Shown in pieces: positions 31,277 to 44,025 of a DNA stretch of 64,000 bases. Numbering within the stretch: the stretch's first letter is position 1; each line of letters begins with the position of its first letter. This stretch comes from Muricea muricata. Lineage: Eukaryota > Cnidaria > Anthozoa > Malacalcyonacea > Plexauridae. Location of the stretch: the NCBI GenBank assembly GCA_963855995.1, contig OY979729.1:8264115-8328114 (forward strand), in the 5' to 3' direction. The notes beneath the pieces were generated by a model. It saw only the letters and a list, made by a program, of their open reading frames with translations. It was not told the origin of the DNA and did not search any database. The position numbers and the translations under genes were made by a program.

Positions 31277-31358
31277 TTACTCCGCCTGCCGTAGGCGAGG
31301 CGGAGTTTTAAATTCGCCCCGTTTCTGTTTTTTTTTTTTTTTTTTTTGTTTTTTTTTC
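31277..31358. repeat. Small GC hairpin and T-tract
   Basis: CTCCGCCTGCC / GGCGAGGCGGAG hairpin followed by a long T run. Mirrored at about 51588-51670. Confidence 0.6.
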
Positions 31359-32672
31359 GGTGTCAGAAGTCGGTGCAGCGCTCATGGGTGATACCGCTGG
31401 CACAAACCGCGTGAGCCGACCTAAACACGGTTTAATCTCAATTTCTAGCGAAATGTGTCAACAAAACACGCATTTAAACGTGCATGCTAGAACATCTAAA
31501 CCGCAAGAAGGTTTTACGTGCAAAGATTCTCATGCAAAATGCTTTAAAACGACAAATTCCAGCGATGTGTCGCGGTGAAGTTTTGAGAGCGTGTTTCCGT
31601 CATTTTCTGGTTTATTCCTACTTTTAAGGAAATTTAGAAATTTCTACACAAGAATCAAACGCAAATTCTACTGAAATATCTACATACATACAAAATGAAG
31701 ATCGGTGAAGGAACTTCGCAAAAATATTCATTTTTGTACTTTCGAACGGCGTTTTTCCTATGCTTTTGACTGAAAACACGACGAACGACACTTGCCAGAG
31801 CAATTTGCGTGGCGCGTGGAATGACGTGAGCACGGGGACACAAAAATTGAGGTTATTGAGTGCGAGTTCCCTATCTGTATATATCTGATGTGTGATACAG
31901 CTTCTTCTGAATCAGGAACAAGGAACTTGCTCGGAGCATGTCGACACAAAGTGGTAGTTTCGGCGTTCCTCGGAATTCGTCGGTTTCCGACGCTGCTCGA
32001 AGATTTTCCGAATACTATTTTTTCAAAATTTTTCTCTAGCTCGAAGATTTTGCTCCTTGAAAGTCCTCTAAATTTTCATGCATCCTAACTTTGTTTTAAG
32101 GTAATATGCTTTATTTTCTATCATTATTTGTAGCAAAGTACTTAGATTGTGCATAGAGATCGATTTTTGAGAGATCAGACTGGAAATAAGTACAATTTTC
32201 GAGTATTGTAAGTTTGTGCTTTCCAAGCATGGCTATGGTCGCATGTAAGATTAAGGCTACCGTTTTCAGTTGAAGTTGGTTCGATAATAATACCATGAAA
32301 TCCGCTATAGAAACTGAATGAGGTCTTGAATTGTTGAGATTGTCGAAGAAAGTATGCTGAGACAGTTCTATGTATAGAGTTGGTTCTGGTTCAAATTTAT
32401 TGAAAAAAGGCAATTTAATTTTAATTTTGTGAATTTTGATTACAAAACATGCCTTGGACTGTCGACCAATTGATTTCGTCAGGCGATTACAGACTTGTGA
32501 GAGGAGGGGGGTAGCCTAATTACTAAAATGTAGTGAAAAAAGGACTTTCCATCTAATGGTGGGAGCAGGTTGGCGGGAACACTGGAGAATAAAGGTCCTG
32601 TCACAATGCAATTTTTCTTGCAACTTGAAATGCAATTCTACTATTGGGAGATGTAAAATTGGCAAATGCAAG

Positions 32673-33646
32673 CACAGGTCACCCGGAATGCGTACAGTGC
32701 TAATATAGCGTTCAGTGGGACAGCATCTGTTACATAATGTATATATTAACACAAAGGTTGGCAAGTAAATACAAATTTGAACACTCGTACAAAATTTAAA
32801 CCACAAAAAAATCTGCAAAAAAACTCCGATATTCATTTAAAAACATACACATATTGAGAAGACATACCTGAAAAGCATATACGTTGTATTTTTGTGTCAA
32901 TTCAACATTTTTTACCCGACGAAATTCGCGAAAAGTCGTCAAATTTTTAGTTGATTTTCGCTAAAACTATGCGCGATGCCGGCTGCCTGCCTTACGTCAC
33001 AGGAAAAAGCTCCCTGATTGGCCTGCTGAAAACTCAATTTTTTTACCGCGAAAGCAAAACCGGGGGGCTACGTAATGTACAATGAATATACAATGCTTCT
33101 TCTTTTGCACCTCTTCACATCTTTAGCACTTCAGTTTAAAATTTTTCGCAGTTGTTTGCAGTTGTTACTGAGATATTGTTTTTAAAAAAGCTTTTACTTC
33201 AAATTTCCCTCCGCAACGTTGGCGTAGCTCTTTGAAAATTTTAACATTTCTCCCCCCGGTTTAGCTTTCGCGGTAAAAAAATTGAGTTTTCAGCAGGCCA
33301 ATCAGGGAGCTTTTTCCTGTGACGTAAGGCAGGCAGCCGGCATCGCGCATAGTTTTAGCGAAAATCAACTAAAAATTTGATGTCTTTTCACGAATTTCGT
33401 CGGGTAAAAAATGTTGAATTGACACAAAAATACAACGTATATGCTTTTCAGGTATGTCTTCTCAATATGTGTATGTTTTTAAATGAATATCGAAGTCTTT
33501 TTGCAGATTTTTTTGTGGTTTAAATTTTGTACGAGTGTTCAAATTTGTATTTACTTGCCAACCTTTGTGTTAATATATACATTATGTAACAGATGCTGTC
33601 CCACTGAACGCTATATTAGAACTGTACGCATTCCGGGTGACCTGTG
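32673..33646. mobile_element. 974-bp element, about 390-bp inverted repeats
   Basis: Ends CACAGGTCACCCGGAATGCG and its complement. The inverted arms continue through GCGCGATGCCGGCTGCCTGC and TTTTTTTACCGCGAAAGC. ATGCAAG flanks both ends (32666-32672, 33647-33653), a 7-bp target duplication. No open frame of note. Confidence 0.85.
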
Positions 33647-33728
33647 ATGCAAGTTTCCATCACAGTTTGCTGGGGTTTTTTAACGTACCAAACATTTGTC
33701 ACAAATTTACTTAAGAGTAGATTTTCCC

Positions 33729-33965
33729 TGTAGCAAAAAAGATGGCAAATGTCGATTTTACCAGAGTGCATGGCAGTCTGAAATTGTTTAAAAAGGCAAA
33801 TTAACGTCTTTTGAAGAACAGACAGAAGACAATAGGTTATTTTCACACTTGTGTTAAAATTTCAATCCAGTAGCTTTGCTTCTTGTCATCTTTTCCCACG
33901 TATTCTTTCTTGATACCTGCAATGCATTCTGGTAAAATCGACATGTCGCCATCTTTTTTGCTACG
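33729..33965. mobile_element. GTAGCAAAAAAGATGGC MITE, copy A
   Basis: TGTAGCAAAAAAGATGGC ... TGTCGATTTTACCAGA is mirrored by TCTGGTAAAATCGACATG ... CCATCTTTTTTGCTAC; 237 bp. Confidence 0.75.
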
Positions 33966-33975
33966 GTGAATGCAA

Positions 33976-34130
33976 GGAAAAGTGCACCGTGTGACAGGGC
34001 CTTAAGGGTAAGAGGTGGATAGAGAAGGAGACGGAGCAGTTACAAGTGCAAGAAAAATTGCACCGTGTGACAGGGCCTTGAGGGTGGGAGGTGGATAGGA
34101 GGAGACGGAGCAGGATGTGGGAGTCGTGCA
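33976..34130. repeat. About 75-bp direct repeat, two copies
   Basis: GCACCGTGTGACAGGGCCTT + AAGGGTAAGAGGTGGATAG and GGAGACGGAGCAG occur twice. Mirrored at about 48816-48970. Confidence 0.65.
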
Positions 34131-37100
34131 AGGTCGGGATGTTAAAAAAGAACAAGGAATGTTATGTTTTTAATGCCTTTTAGACTTTTCTTGAGGCAAT
34201 TAAAATTCAAACTGTCAAATCCAAACACTGTACAGAATGGCCGACTTTACGTGGTCTTTAGTTTTTACACAACCACTTGCATTGTTATCTTTTGCAGTTT
34301 GTTTACCATTTCAGTTATCTATCTTCAATAGAATTCTTTGAAATTTGTTTGTAGATCGACAAAATGCTTAACCTCCTCTCAACAACTCTCAGATTATGAA
34401 AAATGAAATTGTTAAAGGTATTGGAATATTGCATGTACAATATTGAATATGGGACAATTTGGGACAGTATAATTTTGGACATGACGGTTTCATTCTCACC
34501 TAATTTGACGATTATTTTGTGGGTACACATACCGTGGAATCTCATGTGCTCCAGAAGCATTTTAATCTTAGAAAAAGTCAAATAATGATGAACTGTGTTT
34601 TAAAAGAAAGTTAGAATCTTATTTGGTTCAAATCAATTGAATTATGGCCCAAGAGTTCATGAAAACACATACAAAAGGCTTTCTTAAAAAACTGAAATAT
34701 CAAATCTAGCAATTTTATATGTTATGCCTCTAAACAACACAATTCTGTTTCTAAAAATTGGTACCCTACTAGACCTATATGCATGATTATACTAATTTGG
34801 ACATATTTATTTTTACCCATTAAAATATAAATTTGTGTTTAATCATTCGTGTTTGTCATTATTTGACTTTGTAATGTTGGTTAAACATAAGGAGATTGAG
34901 GTGACTTTGCCAGAAACAAAAACATCCATTATTATACTAAAATTTCAATATATGTAGCAATTAAAACTAACCACAGGAAATATATTTCTACTTTTTAATT
35001 GAAATGTTTCTGTTATATGCACTATATCATATTTTTGATAAAAAATTACAACACCTATGTTATTTCCTGGTTTACTATCTCAATCATCTTTTGTTTAAGC
35101 TGGCTTTGAGTGTTCATTTGAAAGTTTGGAAAGTTCATTTGAAAATCACAATAGTTCTCAATGTTATATTGGACCCTTTAAAGTTAAAAAAATACTTTGT
35201 AATATTTTATACTACTGGTAATTTATCTTAGATACAGACTTTGTGATTTTGTACTAGAATGTTGACTTTCAAACTTTAAGATGAACTACTTATTAAGGAC
35301 AAAATAAGCTAGCATATTGTCTTTTGTTTACAAAGTGGAACTTGTTTGGAATTGAGATGAACTGATGCAGTTGTTCTTTAACTTTATCAATTAATTACAT
35401 ATCTTAAATGAAAAAGAAAACCACAACTTGCCAAATAAATTCTGTGGGCTCTTTTTATTAGCAAAGAAAAGATGTGGCAGATGTAAGAATTTAAGAGTAA
35501 AAAAGTTTCCTTGGACTAAAAAAATTGACAGTATGCCAGATTTTCTAGATAAACAAGCAGTACAGATGTTGGCCAATAATAAGTATAAGTAACTACAATT
35601 TTTAATTTTAAAAGTTTTCTATTGATGCCTGGATACAGTAAATACTTTACCAGAGTTCTTCGTATTACATCGACTTGAAAAAGTTTTAAGTCACATGAAG
35701 CTTTTAGTTGATACTATGCAATTTCAAATTTTACAGACTTCTTAATTAACATGCCAAATTTACCTTGTTGAACATAAGGTCTTTCCTGAGAAAAAGTAAA
35801 ACTGTCTGGCATTATATGGAGTAGAATAATTTAAATTAGTTTGAGACTTTGATTTGATAACAATTTTGATTTGTACTATTTACAATACAAGTGACCGGGT
35901 TGTATCGGATATACAAACCCAAGCTGAAGGCGAGATATCTGACATACACAGATGCGAATGTTGTAAATGGCTTGTGAAACTCGTCAATTTTATACATCAG
36001 ATCTATAGCAAAGTGATTTTGAAAATACCGATTCTGTAAGATGAGAAAATGATTTCTTTTGTGTTTCCTGTATGATTTATTACTTTATAAGTTTCTTAAT
36101 TAAAATTACAACATATTGCCTACTGGAACTTTTTATATTGTTTGGTTGTGGTGAATTTGTATTTTGGCAATTGAAATATTTCTGAATTTGTATGTGCATT
36201 TCCTTTGCTTCAGTTCAAGTTTACATTTCAAATATTCCACTTTGTAATACTTGCGTGGTAATAATAATATAAGAAAACAGGTTTACATGGCTCTTGAATA
36301 TAGTCTTTTCAACAAGTAAGTAAAGATGAATTTATACTTCAAAGAGATATGTTCCTAACCTGACAATGGTACCTTCCAAAAAGACTAAATTTAAATTGAT
36401 TCTTCGAATAAATTTTTTACTTTTCAATCCAAGATCAATCTAAGTTATGTATTTCTACTTTTATTTTGGTCTCTTTAACACTGAAACTATCAATTGTATA
36501 TAAAGCAACTTCACTATCGAGTGACTTCATTAGTTGCTGGGCAAAGCCAAAGCATTGATTTTTCGGCTGTTTTCAATGAAAAACAGAATTTTGCCCAAAG
36601 TTATCTCAAATAAATTATCACAATTTGAACAAAAAGCTTCTGTTCTTGTGCCCACCAGAAAAATGAGATGTCTGAGACTTTCTTTGTATTTTTTTGCGAA
36701 AAATAGATCGCATGCACTGTTATGCAAAGAAAAGTGTAAGAGATTGGTTTCTGAAAAATGTCGTGCTACACACAATATTCTAAAAATGCTTGGTTTTTAT
36801 TCTATGTATTTTTGAATTTTTTGTTAAAAAAAATAAAGGTAGCAATGTTTAGTGCATTTCACATTGTCAGGTTAGAAACGCAATAAGAAAAATGTGGCTC
36901 CGAACATTACAGCTTGGTCAATTTGGAATTTATAAAAAAATCGTTTCTTCGTTGTTTTTCGACGTTTTGAAGGGTTGTTTCGAGTACAAAAAAGTATTTT
37001 TAGGAAGAATTATGTGCCCACGTTACATGTCTCAAAGCCATCAAAATTCGTTGGTAATTCGTGCATGTATTTTTTCTGACTTATAAAAGCACAATTGATT

Positions 37101-37144
37101 AAAAATAATATTTTTCTTTTGACAAAAATACCTTTCTTCTGTGA

Positions 37145-37250
37145 GGCTGGCTGTATTTGAAAAAGCGTTGGTCAACGCTCCGCCAAAACTCGTGGGTTTT
37201 CTCCGGGTACTCCGGTTCTTCCCACTGGGAGAGTTGACAGGGTAGTTACA
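37145..37250. repeat. GTGGGTTTTCTCCGGGTACT repeat fragment
   Basis: A GC-richer block in AT-rich surroundings, with GTGGGTTTTCTCCGGGTACT followed by CCGGTTCTTCCCACTGGGAG. It resembles a motif widespread in marine invertebrate genomes (recollection, not searched). Mirrored at about 45696-45801. Confidence 0.4.
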
Positions 37251-37728
37251 TATGGTTATAAAAATGTGACTAACTTTTGAAAACCTTTCTACTTAGACTT
37301 GTTAAGCCTTCTCGTCATCTCTATCAGTTGCATGTTTTGAGCCACATGTTTTTCTTTGTAATTGTGAAACAACTCGTTATACGCTGGGTAAACCTTTGCA
37401 AAACACTCAAAATTTATCACTTCAAGTTGTTTCATTGTTATAATATATTTTGAAGTATAAACATTTACTTACGTTGAAAAGACCCAAGTTTTTTAGGACT
37501 TTGTTCATTCACTTGTGTTATTGTTCTCTCTGCCATGTTCTGTTTTCTTCTGTTGTTATTTTAATAAGTACAATGTGTGGTAGTTAATCTCTTTTTATTG
37601 TTATTCAAATTGTATGTAATCTTTACAAATTTTTTCAATAAATTGTTTACAAAATTTACGTGTGACCCCTTTTTAATTAAAAATTCAATTCCCATGGGAA
37701 TTGAGAAATTGAATAAAAAAAATCCCCC

Positions 37729-37845
37729 TACCCCGGCCAGCTCCCCAAGTGCCACTTCCACCTAAGTAGAAGTACTTATACATGTAGTACAAGTACTTCT
37801 ACTTATTCACGGTGGAAGTAGCACTCGGAGAACTGGCCGGGGTAG
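37729..37845. mobile_element. Fold-back MITE, CTACCCCGGCCAG ends
   Basis: CTACCCCGGCCAGCTCC ... CTTCCACC mirrored by GGTGGAAGTAGCA ... ACTGGCCGGGGTAG; 117 bp, centre AGTACTTATACATGTAGTAC. Mirrored in the right arm at 45101-45217. Confidence 0.75.
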
Positions 37846-38680
37846 CCGGCAAAGAGAAGACCAACTTTGCAAGTGCTAATACAATTGCTAAGTTGATCTT
37901 CCCTAGAGAGCAGCCGCGCGTACCTAACAAATTAAAACAACAAACGTTAGTGACTTAAGTACTTAGCATGCAAATTTGATTCCCAAAGCCAAAATGTCAA
38001 GTGCCCCCCGCTGATCCTACCAACTGCCTACCTGCCTCAGTTCTAAGCTGTCTTCCTCAGTTCTAAGCTCCTGCATTCCATTCGTTACCTTCACTTTCCT
38101 CACCATCGCACAGTCACTCACAGCTGATAAACCCGCATGCACCACCACCATCCCGACTGCCACCCAATTTCGAAAATTAAAAGAGTTAAAATTTCGGTAA
38201 AGTATGCATTTTAAATGCAATTTATTTGGATATTTTAGATCAAACGTAAACAGAAAAAGCTCGTACATAAAAACAGGTGAGAATTCTATTTAAAATTTGC
38301 TTGCAAAATATAAAACTTAATTCGCATTTTTCTTAGTTAATAGTATAGATCAATTTCGTTGATGTTGAAACCTACTCTTAACTGTTTTGTTAGAAGTGAC
38401 GACAGATTTTGGTTTTTAAGCATACTTTCAAAAATTTTAATTCCTTTAATAAACCTAACCCCATGCAACTTACACACGGCGCACACCCTCGCAGTCCATA
38501 CATTTAGCTAATAAATTACGTTATAAACAAAAAAGCAAAATAAAAAGATAAATTACGTTATCTCTAGCTACTTAAACCCACTTAGACTGAGTTTTTGATT
38601 GAATTTTCAAACGTAAAACCTTAGCTGAATGGGCATGGGCTTTTCGTTGTGTTAACTGTTCCGGAGTAAATATAAACCTG

Positions 38681-38920
38681 GGGCCGGTTGTATCAAAGGC
38701 GTTTAGCTTAAACGGTGGATAAGTGAAATTTAAAAATCAGTTTTACACCTAGTACGGAACCGAAATTATGAGTTGAAATAGAATAAATATTTAGTTTTAT
38801 ATATAATTGTTCTTCTCAGGTCAAATAACTTCAGCTGGTTTGTTTATACAACATGGAAACTTGTTTCATATTTTTGACTTATCCACCGTTTAAGCTAAAC
38901 GCCTTTGATACAACCGGCCC
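38681..38920. mobile_element. GGGCCGGTTGT MITE, left-arm copy
   Basis: 240 bp; ends GGGCCGGTTGTATCAAAGGC and its complement, then TTTAGCTTAAACGGTGGATA. CTG on both sides (38678-38680, 38921-38923). Shares ends with 11626-11865 and 63413. Confidence 0.85.
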
Positions 38921-39149
38921 CTGATACTTACCAAAGTCCAAGGCTGGGTCAAATAAGCATGAGAATTAGGCAAAAATAAAAAGCAATTGAAACTCAACAG
39001 ATTCACTAAAGTTGTTTTTTTTTTGGCAACTTATATCCTTAAGTGTAGATGACATGCAATTTTTAATGCCGTAATTCTCACACTTATTTAACCGAAACGC
39101 CTTCATTTGCATGGTACCTCGCAGCTGCTCTCAAACCACCTTCGTAATT

Positions 39150-39740
39150 TGCTTTAGTGTACACAAACAATGACTTCATTGTTCCTGCTTACCAAAACAA
39201 ATCTGAAAGCACCAAGATACTTATCATATTAATAATCAAAGAGGATTCGCATTATGCAGTAATTACCATAAACAGACGCATCACCATTGAAACAAAGCAT
39301 GCTGTATTCCCATGGGAATTTAAAATGCACAAAAAAATATAATGATCCTACTGATTTGCATGGATGTATGAACCAAATTAGCTAAGAAACAAAGAAACAA
39401 AGAAATGATATATTCCCTTGGGAATTTAATGTAGCAAAAAGATGGCGGGTGTTGATTTTACCAGAATGCCTTGCGGTCTGAAATCGTTTAAAAACTTAAG
39501 GTAAATTAACCTCGTTTGAGGAACAGACAGATAGGTTATTTTGTCACTTGTGTTAAAATTCCGTCCATTAGCTTATGTTAAATATCATTTCACTGCTATT
39601 CTTGATTGATACCCGCATTAAATTCTGGTAAAATCGACATGCCACCATTTGTTTTGCTACGGTGAATTGGAATACAAGTCAAATTTTCTCGCTTTTTAAC
39701 CAGAGAACACATTCTTTAAAGGTAGAACGACGGAATTGAT
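39150..39740 (+). repeat. Module M, inner copy (left arm)
   Basis: Diverged relative of 30060-30440 (shares CTTATCATATTAATAATCAA, GCTGTATTCCC and GCATG...TATGAA blocks in order). Interrupted by the MITE at 39430-39661. Mirror copy at 43206-43796. Confidence 0.6.
39430..39661. mobile_element. GTAGCAAAAAAGATGGC MITE, copy B
   Basis: Diverged sibling of 33729-33965 with the same inverted ends. Mirror at 43285-43516. Confidence 0.72.
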
Positions 39741-39961
39741 CGTTTACAATCGACGCCATCTTTGTTGACGTTTGAAACACATGGCAACCACAAAGTATCT
39801 ATTCATTATATCTGATCCTATCGAGCCATACATCTTTAAAGTATCATTCATAATACGCTAAAAGTAACGATGAAATAGTAAATTGACACAAGTACTTCGC
39901 TGTAAACAGCTGAAGTAATCTGCAGAGTCAACCAAGATGGCGCCCAATCACACGAAATGAC

Positions 39962-40161
39962 NNNNNNNNNNNNNNNNNNNNNNNNNNNNNNNNNNNNNNN
40001 NNNNNNNNNNNNNNNNNNNNNNNNNNNNNNNNNNNNNNNNNNNNNNNNNNNNNNNNNNNNNNNNNNNNNNNNNNNNNNNNNNNNNNNNNNNNNNNNNNNN
40101 NNNNNNNNNNNNNNNNNNNNNNNNNNNNNNNNNNNNNNNNNNNNNNNNNNNNNNNNNNNNN
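39962..40161. other. Assembly gap, 200 N
   Basis: Exactly 200 unknown bases, starting at the last base of arm identity. The true length is unknown. Confidence 0.99.
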
Positions 40162-41190
40162 TGACGATTGCGCCACTTGGCTATTACTGTGCAGGATCAA
40201 ACAATCCTACACGAGAAATTTAAATGGCGTGGCGTTGACTTGTGTTTCACTGTCATCATTTTGTAAGACAATTACTAAATAGTTTCCTGAGCAGGATAGC
40301 GTCATCCATGTACTTGGCATGTTGCCTTAGGTTCAACTTCAACATGAGTTTTCCCAAATATCCCGAAATGCCGCGCGCATGTATGACACTATCTTGAAGA
40401 GGAAACCATTTGGTATTTTATTACTCCCTCTTTTTTTATCAGTCATTTGCGCAATCAATAAATATAATCCAGATTGGAGAAATTGTGGGCATTCTTGGGC
40501 GCCCGTTCTAGTTTCCTAACGTGGGCAATACTTTTTTCAATTTGTTTATTCACAAAATCCATCTAGATTTACTTCAAAAAAATTTGAGAAAAATATATAA
40601 ATATATTTGTCCGCGAAAGTTAGGGAACTGGAAATGACACCAGAAATGTCTTTAAATTCCGCCATTTTGTGTTGCGCTTTTCTTGGAGTTGCATAGATAC
40701 AGTTTAAGCTTACACGTACACGTTCTACACTTGCTGTACTTCTTGCTATCGGAATATCATCATGCCGGGAATTTGTCCATGAGTTTCTTCGTCGACTAAC
40801 CTCTGTGACCTGTCACGCCTATTATAATTACTTAGTCCTCTCTAATGCTTGTGAACGTAGTTTTCTTTGCTTATCTTGTAAACAGTTTTCTGAACATCGT
40901 AATTTTTTTTTCAAAGAATGCCAAGTAAAAAGTGAATACAACAACCATCAACTAATGACGCAACAAGATGGGAAAGAATTCATATCGACATAAGAAGTAA
41001 ATCACAAGCCGTCTCCATCAGATGTTAAGATGCAAATACTATCACAATGTACGGTTTGTTAAAGTCAATTTCAATTAACGCTTAGTGTCCTATATTCTAA
41101 AATATTTTGTAACATTAATTTTCTCCTTATTTTATGTTGGTTGACTGGACACGAGTGAGCTAGTTACCTACTGGACCGGCGTGATGTTCC

Positions 41191-41280
41191 ATGAAGAGAG
41201 TGCGCCAACCAGATGAAACCATAAACAGCATGATGAAACGAGAACAACCGAAGCCAAGAAGATCCAAAGATAGAGTGAAA
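41191..41280 (+). CDS. Possible small first exon, basic peptide
   Basis: ATG opens a 30-codon frame (MKRVRQPDETINSMM, then KREQPKPRRSKDRVK) that ends exactly at a consensus donor GTAAGT. Strongly basic, no known domain. A candidate partner near 42460-42538 has a poor acceptor. Could be an exon of a small gene or of a non-coding transcript, or chance. Confidence 0.25.
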
Positions 41281-41344
41281 GTAAGTTTTTTGATTTTATC
41301 TTGTCGTTTCTATTTTCTTTAGCAGTTCAGCTTTCGTTTCAATA

Positions 41345-41480
41345 AAAATTAACATCTCGCACTAACGTTGCTAGTGTTGGCAGTGCTGTAAAAAGCACAC
41401 AGGATCTTTCACTACATTAAACAATAAAAAAACAAAATTCGACTTTCGAGCGAATTAAAGCCTTTCGTTGGGGAGTTGGT
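41345..41480. repeat. Dispersed repeat copy 2 of 3
   Basis: ACGTTGCTAGTGTTGGCAGT ... CAGGATCTTTCACTACATTA ... TTTCGAGCGAATTAAAGCC matches 11134-11290 and 61750-61880. Confidence 0.5.
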
Positions 41481-42011
41481 CGTAAAGATAGAAATTTAAT
41501 GCGCTGTCTGCCATCTTAGATTCATATTTGATCTCGTTGACACGTAAAATCTTAATTCCCAAACAACTTGAAGTAAGCTAGTTTTGATAGAAGTTACATT
41601 TCACCTGCAAAGTAATAGTTGAAGAGATATTGGTAATAAATTTGAGAGAGCTTTTGAGAGAGATTAGTGCGAGATATTAATTTTTATTGTTCGAAAGAGC
41701 TTCAAGAATTTACACATTCCTTACGTGTTGTTTAATTCTCGAGATATTTTGATTTAAAATCATAAATTAGGGTAGCTGCAAGTTGTGTGCGTGTGAGAAA
41801 TAAAGACTCCTTCACGGCTATGATTTTCTTTTGTGTTTTGTTCACGATTTACTAATGATTCTCGAGATTTTAATAAAAAAATTTCATATTAACAGCTTAC
41901 ACAATAATTTGGCCGGCCTAATTAATAAACTATTTTATTATACATTGCAGTTGTTTTATGCGTTGTGATTGATCAGTTGTATGCAGATAAATGCGACTAT
42001 CACACAATCTG

Positions 42012-42053
42012 CAGATAACTCAGTTATCTGCTAGCAGATAACTGAGTTATCTG
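42012..42053. repeat. Perfect 42-bp palindrome
   Basis: CAGATAACTCAGTTATCTG, CTAG in the middle, then its complement; each half is itself nearly palindromic. Confidence 0.8.
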
Positions 42054-42236
42054 GATGTTGAGCCTACGGTGCAGATTATTACAGTATGCGGTATTCGTTG
42101 GCATCAATGGTTGGCATGGCAACAACATTTTTTCGATATTTTCTGTTTCATGTTATGGCATCTTCCTTTTTAAGCTCTTCCGAGGGCGAAATGCGTCAAT
42201 TGCTCGAGGAAAAAGACTTAAAATGTATAATAAAGC

Positions 42237-42375
42237 AATTATCGGATTCGGTTTTTGTGATATGCAAAATTATCAATCTCTCGGTAAGAGTTATCTGACT
42301 CGCCTTCGGCTCGGCTGATAACTCTTACCTCGACATTGATAATTCCGCATATCACAAAAACCTCATCCAATAATT
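42237..42375. repeat. Inverted repeat with GCCTTCGGC centre
   Basis: GGTTTTTGTGATATGC ... TATCAAT ... GTAAGAGTTATC mirrored at the right around CGCCTTCGGCTCG; same style as 2637-3045. Confidence 0.7.
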
Positions 42376-43284
42376 GTTTAATATGTTATAGTTTATAAAT
42401 TACTCGTAACTATCATCTCATGATTTAATTCTTTCTACTATTGCAAAGGGTGATGGGATGTGAAAAAAACGCACAAGAAAAGAAAAGAATGAACGATCCT
42501 GGACGACAAGACCCACAAAACAACAATCCACAAGAATGAGAAGACACGACATTGTAATAGAAAGTAGTGGTAATGTGCAAGTTAGTAGAAAACAAGATAC
42601 TTATTATTGAGGGATCAAAGAGGATTTAATAGATATTTCTCGTTAATGAAAAAGAGAAGACAGCAAATTAAGTGAAAAAAATTGGATTGAAATAACATTG
42701 ATATCAAATACATTCAACAAAATAATTAAATAGAATATCTAGGAGTTTGGCAGTCAATTTTCGAGTCAAAAAACAGGTAAAAATATGGTAAATGTCGACA
42801 ATATTTTTTAAAGAAACAATACCTTAACGCCTGGAAATTTCGTCTCTAACATTTGGATTTGGATATTTCTAAAAACAAAACAAAATAACATGTAGGATTG
42901 AACGTTTTACAAAAATAAGTTTCGTAATAATGCCACTAAATTATAGTTGATGCATTTGGTCACTATTTTTGGTTTGCACATGCCGTCATTTCGTGTGATT
43001 GGGCGCCATCTTGGTTGACTCTGCAGATTACTTCAGCTGTTTACAGCGAAGTACTTGTGTCAATTTACTATTTCATCGTTACTTTTAGCGTATTATGAAT
43101 GATACTTTAAAGATGTATGGCTCGATAGGATCAGATATAATGAATAGATACTTTGTGGTTGCCATGTGTTTCAAACGTCAACAAAGATGGCGTCGATTGT
43201 AAACGATCAATTCCGTCGTTCTACCTTTAAAGAATGTGTTCTCTGGTTAAAAAGCGAGAAAATTTGACTTGTATTCCAATTCAC

Positions 43285-43516
43285 CGTAGCAAAACAAATG
43301 GTGGCATGTCGATTTTACCAGAATTTAATGCGGGTATCAATCAAGAATAGCAGTGAAATGATATTTAACATAAGCTAATGGACGGAATTTTAACACAAGT
43401 GACAAAATAACCTATCTGTCTGTTCCTCAAACGAGGTTAATTTACCTTAAGTTTTTAAACGATTTCAGACCGCAAGGCATTCTGGTAAAATCAACACCCG
43501 CCATCTTTTTGCTACA
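43285..43516. mobile_element. GTAGCAAAAAAGATGGC MITE, mirror of copy B
   Basis: Right-arm counterpart of 39430-39661. Confidence 0.72.
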
Positions 43517-44025
43517 TTAAATTCCCAAGGGAATATATCATTTCTTTGTTTCTTTGTTTCTTAGCTAATTTGGTTCATACATCCATGCAAATCAGTAGGA
43601 TCATTATATTTTTTTGTGCATTTTAAATTCCCATGGGAATACAGCATGCTTTGTTTCAATGGTGATGCGTCTGTTTATGGTAATTACTGCATAATGCGAA
43701 TCCTCTTTGATTATTAATATGATAAGTATCTTGGTGCTTTCAGATTTGTTTTGGTAAGCAGGAACAATGAAGTCATTGTTTGTGTACACTAAAGCAAATT
43801 ACGAAGGTGGTTTGAGAGCAGCTGCGAGGTACCATGCAAATGAAGGCGTTTCGGTTAAATAAGTGTGAGAATTACGGCATTAAAAATTGCATGTCATCTA
43901 CACTTAAGGATATAAGTTGCCAAAAAAAAAACAACTTTAGTGAATCTGTTGAGTTTCAATTGCTTTTTATTTTTGCCTAATTCTCATGCTTATTTGACCC
44001 AGCCTTGGACTTTGGTAAGTATCAG

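Larger units (their letters stand above)
29361..39961. repeat. Giant inverted repeat, left arm, 10.6 kb
   Basis: The sequence from CTTTTTTTGCGCATTG to CACACGAAATGAC is the reverse complement of 42985-53587 with few differences. Paired coordinates sum to 82946-82948. Spot differences: TAGTTTTTCTGTC versus TAGTTTTTTTGTC near 29635, GTATTATTAAA versus GTATTGTTAAA near 29667, ATTATAGAAT versus ATTATGGAAT near 30378. It contains only transposon-like repeats and unassigned AT-rich DNA; stretches 30900-32670, 34150-37140 and 37850-38670 hold no feature I can name. Short open frames inside have no domain. Confidence 0.93.
40162..42984. other. Spacer between the giant inverted arms
   Basis: Unique relative to the arms, but 40590-40790 is a diverged copy of 30720-30910 and 42780-42960 is a reversed diverged copy of 30425-30560, i.e. 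pieces of module M. It also holds an exon-like frame (41191-41280), a dispersed repeat (41345-41480) and palindromes (42012-42053, 42237-42375). Confidence 0.7.

Noticed and set aside
39928..40223. Open frames through the N gap
   Set aside because: They consist of unknown bases.
42440..42538. Second exon for the spacer frame (…MNDPGRQDPQNNNPQE)
   Set aside because: The acceptor (GCAAAG) is not convincing and the phases do not fit well.
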